From: an uncultured Alphaproteobacteria bacterium
Lineage (GTDB): Bacteria > Pseudomonadota > Alphaproteobacteria > Sphingomonadales > Sphingomonadaceae
Direction of reading: 5' to 3'
Assembly: GCA_903934325.1 (NCBI GenBank)
Contig: CAIZNH010000040.1
Location: forward strand, 62,001-126,000
DNA: 64,000 nt
The notes beneath the pieces are model-generated. The model saw only the letters and a list, made by a program, of their open reading frames with translations, searched no databases and was not told the origin of the DNA. Shown one piece after another: positions 63,310-64,000 of this stretch; position 1 is the first letter of the stretch; the number at the start of each line of letters is the position of its first letter. The position numbers were made by a program, and so were the translations under genes.

Positions 63310-64000
63310 ATGGACGTCATGGACCCGATGTTTCTCTCCCGTCGCCGGCTGATGCTGGGCGCTGGTGCCGCTTCGGCACTGGCGGCCATGCCTGCCTGGG
63401 CGCAGGGTCACAGCCTCCACCGCCGCAGCAAGCATGGTGGCGCGCCCATCCGCGCCGGCTTTGACGAGGTCTCGGGCGAGGTGATCGATCTCGTGGTCGG
63501 CGAAGGGCCGCGCGTCGTGCAGGGCCGCAAGAGCCACGGGATTGCGGTCAACGGCTCTGTGCCGGGGCCGCTGATCCGGCTGCGCCAGGGCCAGAACGTC
63601 CGCCTCAATGTCACCAACACCCTCGCCGAGGACACCTCGATCCACTGGCACGGGCTGCTGCTGCCCTTCCACATGGACGGGGTGCCGGGGATCAGCTTTC
63701 CGGGCATCAGGCCGGGGCAGACCTTCGCCTACGAATTCCCGATCCGCCAGAGCGGCACCTACTGGTATCATTCGCATTCCGGCCTGCAGGAACAGCAGGG
63801 GCATTACGGCCCGCTGATTATCGAGCCCGATGGCCCCGAAGTGGCCGAATATGACCGCGACTATGTGCTGCTGCTGAGCGATTACACCCCGCTCCACCCG
63901 CACGCGATCATGGAGCGGCTGCGCAAGGGCGAGGGCTACTTCAACTACCAGCAGACCAGCTGGAGCGATGATTACAAGCTGTCTGCCGCAGATCGCCGGA
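63310..64000 (+). CDS. copA: CopA-like multicopper oxidase (partial, runs off right edge)
   Basis: At least 230 codons; start ATG 63310 with in-frame ATGs at 63319 and 63328. A twin-arginine signal (LSRRRLMLGAGAASALAAMPAWA) indicates export of a folded cuproprotein to the periplasm. Cupredoxin domain 1 has SVPGPLIRLRQGQNVRLNVTN and copper motifs HWHGLL and YWYHSHSGLQEQQG. The adjacent GHYGPLIIEP is typical of CopA/PcoA copper-resistance oxidases. The C-terminal type 1 copper site is outside the window. Confidence 0.87.
   Translation, partial: MDVMDPMFLSRRRLMLGAGAASALAAMPAWAQGHSLHRRSKHGGAPIRAGFDEVSGEVIDLVVGEGPRVVQGRKSHGIAVNGSVPGPLIRLRQGQNVRLNVTNTLAEDTSIHWHGLLLPFHMDGVPGISFPGIRPGQTFAYEFPIRQSGTYWYHSHSGLQEQQGHYGPLIIEPDGPEVAEYDRDYVLLLSDYTPLHPHAIMERLRKGEGYFNYQQTSWSDDYKLSAADRR

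Overview
The window reads as a high-GC alphaproteobacterial chromosome segment, most likely from Sphingomonadales and within that probably Erythrobacteraceae (Erythrobacter/Porphyrobacter-like). This is an inference from gene content: several large TonB-dependent receptors with paired hydrolases, an Entner-Doudoroff glucose operon, a DUF4402 pilus, S46 and M14 peptidases, LacI-controlled sugar uptake loci and copper-type multicopper oxidase. No rRNA, tRNA, CRISPR array, transposase or prophage gene was seen. Two perfect parS sites (14077-14092 and 54724-54739) suggest the window lies on a primary replicon in the ParB-loaded, origin-proximal part.

Left part (1-10.2 kb): a two-partner secretion pair on the minus strand (TpsB transporter, then a giant Gly/Asn-rich TpsA exoprotein that runs off the left edge), a metal-regulated divergent pair (lipoprotein and DUF1826 protein, with Fur/Zur-like operators between them), and a DPP7-type S46 dipeptidyl peptidase. 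10.2-20.8 kb is central carbon metabolism: glk plus a divergent PEP-carboxylase-like gene, a LacI regulator with an FHS-type sugar permease, and zwf-edd-eda. The glk and zwf transcription units share an identical 14-nt element at nearly the same distance from the start codon. 20.8-26.9 kb holds an esterase, an xdhC maturation gene, and an isoquinoline-1-oxidoreductase-type molybdoenzyme operon with its own nucleotidyltransferase, then a VIT-family transporter.

27-31.4 kb is the most unusual block: two paralogous cysteine-free ArsR regulators flank a beta-carbonic anhydrase plus SulP transporter (probable bicarbonate handling). The second ArsR is downstream of a catalytically dead isocitrate/isopropylmalate-dehydrogenase homologue. 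AT-rich inverted repeats sharing the half-site ATATCTnCAAA lie in front of both ArsR units. 31.4-38.8 kb is a chaperone-usher pilus operon divergent from a hybrid histidine kinase/LuxR response regulator pair. 38.8-48.6 kb is a C4-dicarboxylate locus: dctA in a tight operon with an esterase, a TonB receptor and an M14 carboxypeptidase, divergent from dctBD, with two DctD-like palindromes in between. The DctD AAA+ domain lacks the GAFTGA loop. A 272-bp element made of one long outer stem and two inner stems sits immediately after dctD.

48.9-53.4 kb is an ABC transporter whose permease is fused to an M1 metallopeptidase. 53.5-60.6 kb is a sucrose/fructoside utilisation locus: ROK fructokinase, signal-peptide-less GH68 fructosidase, TonB receptor, SLC45-like symporter and LacI repressor, with a pair of mutually inverted 16-bp LacI operators in the divergent promoter. 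The right end has two tandem amidohydrolase homologues (the second has lost most metal ligands) and the start of a CopA-like multicopper oxidase that runs off the right edge.
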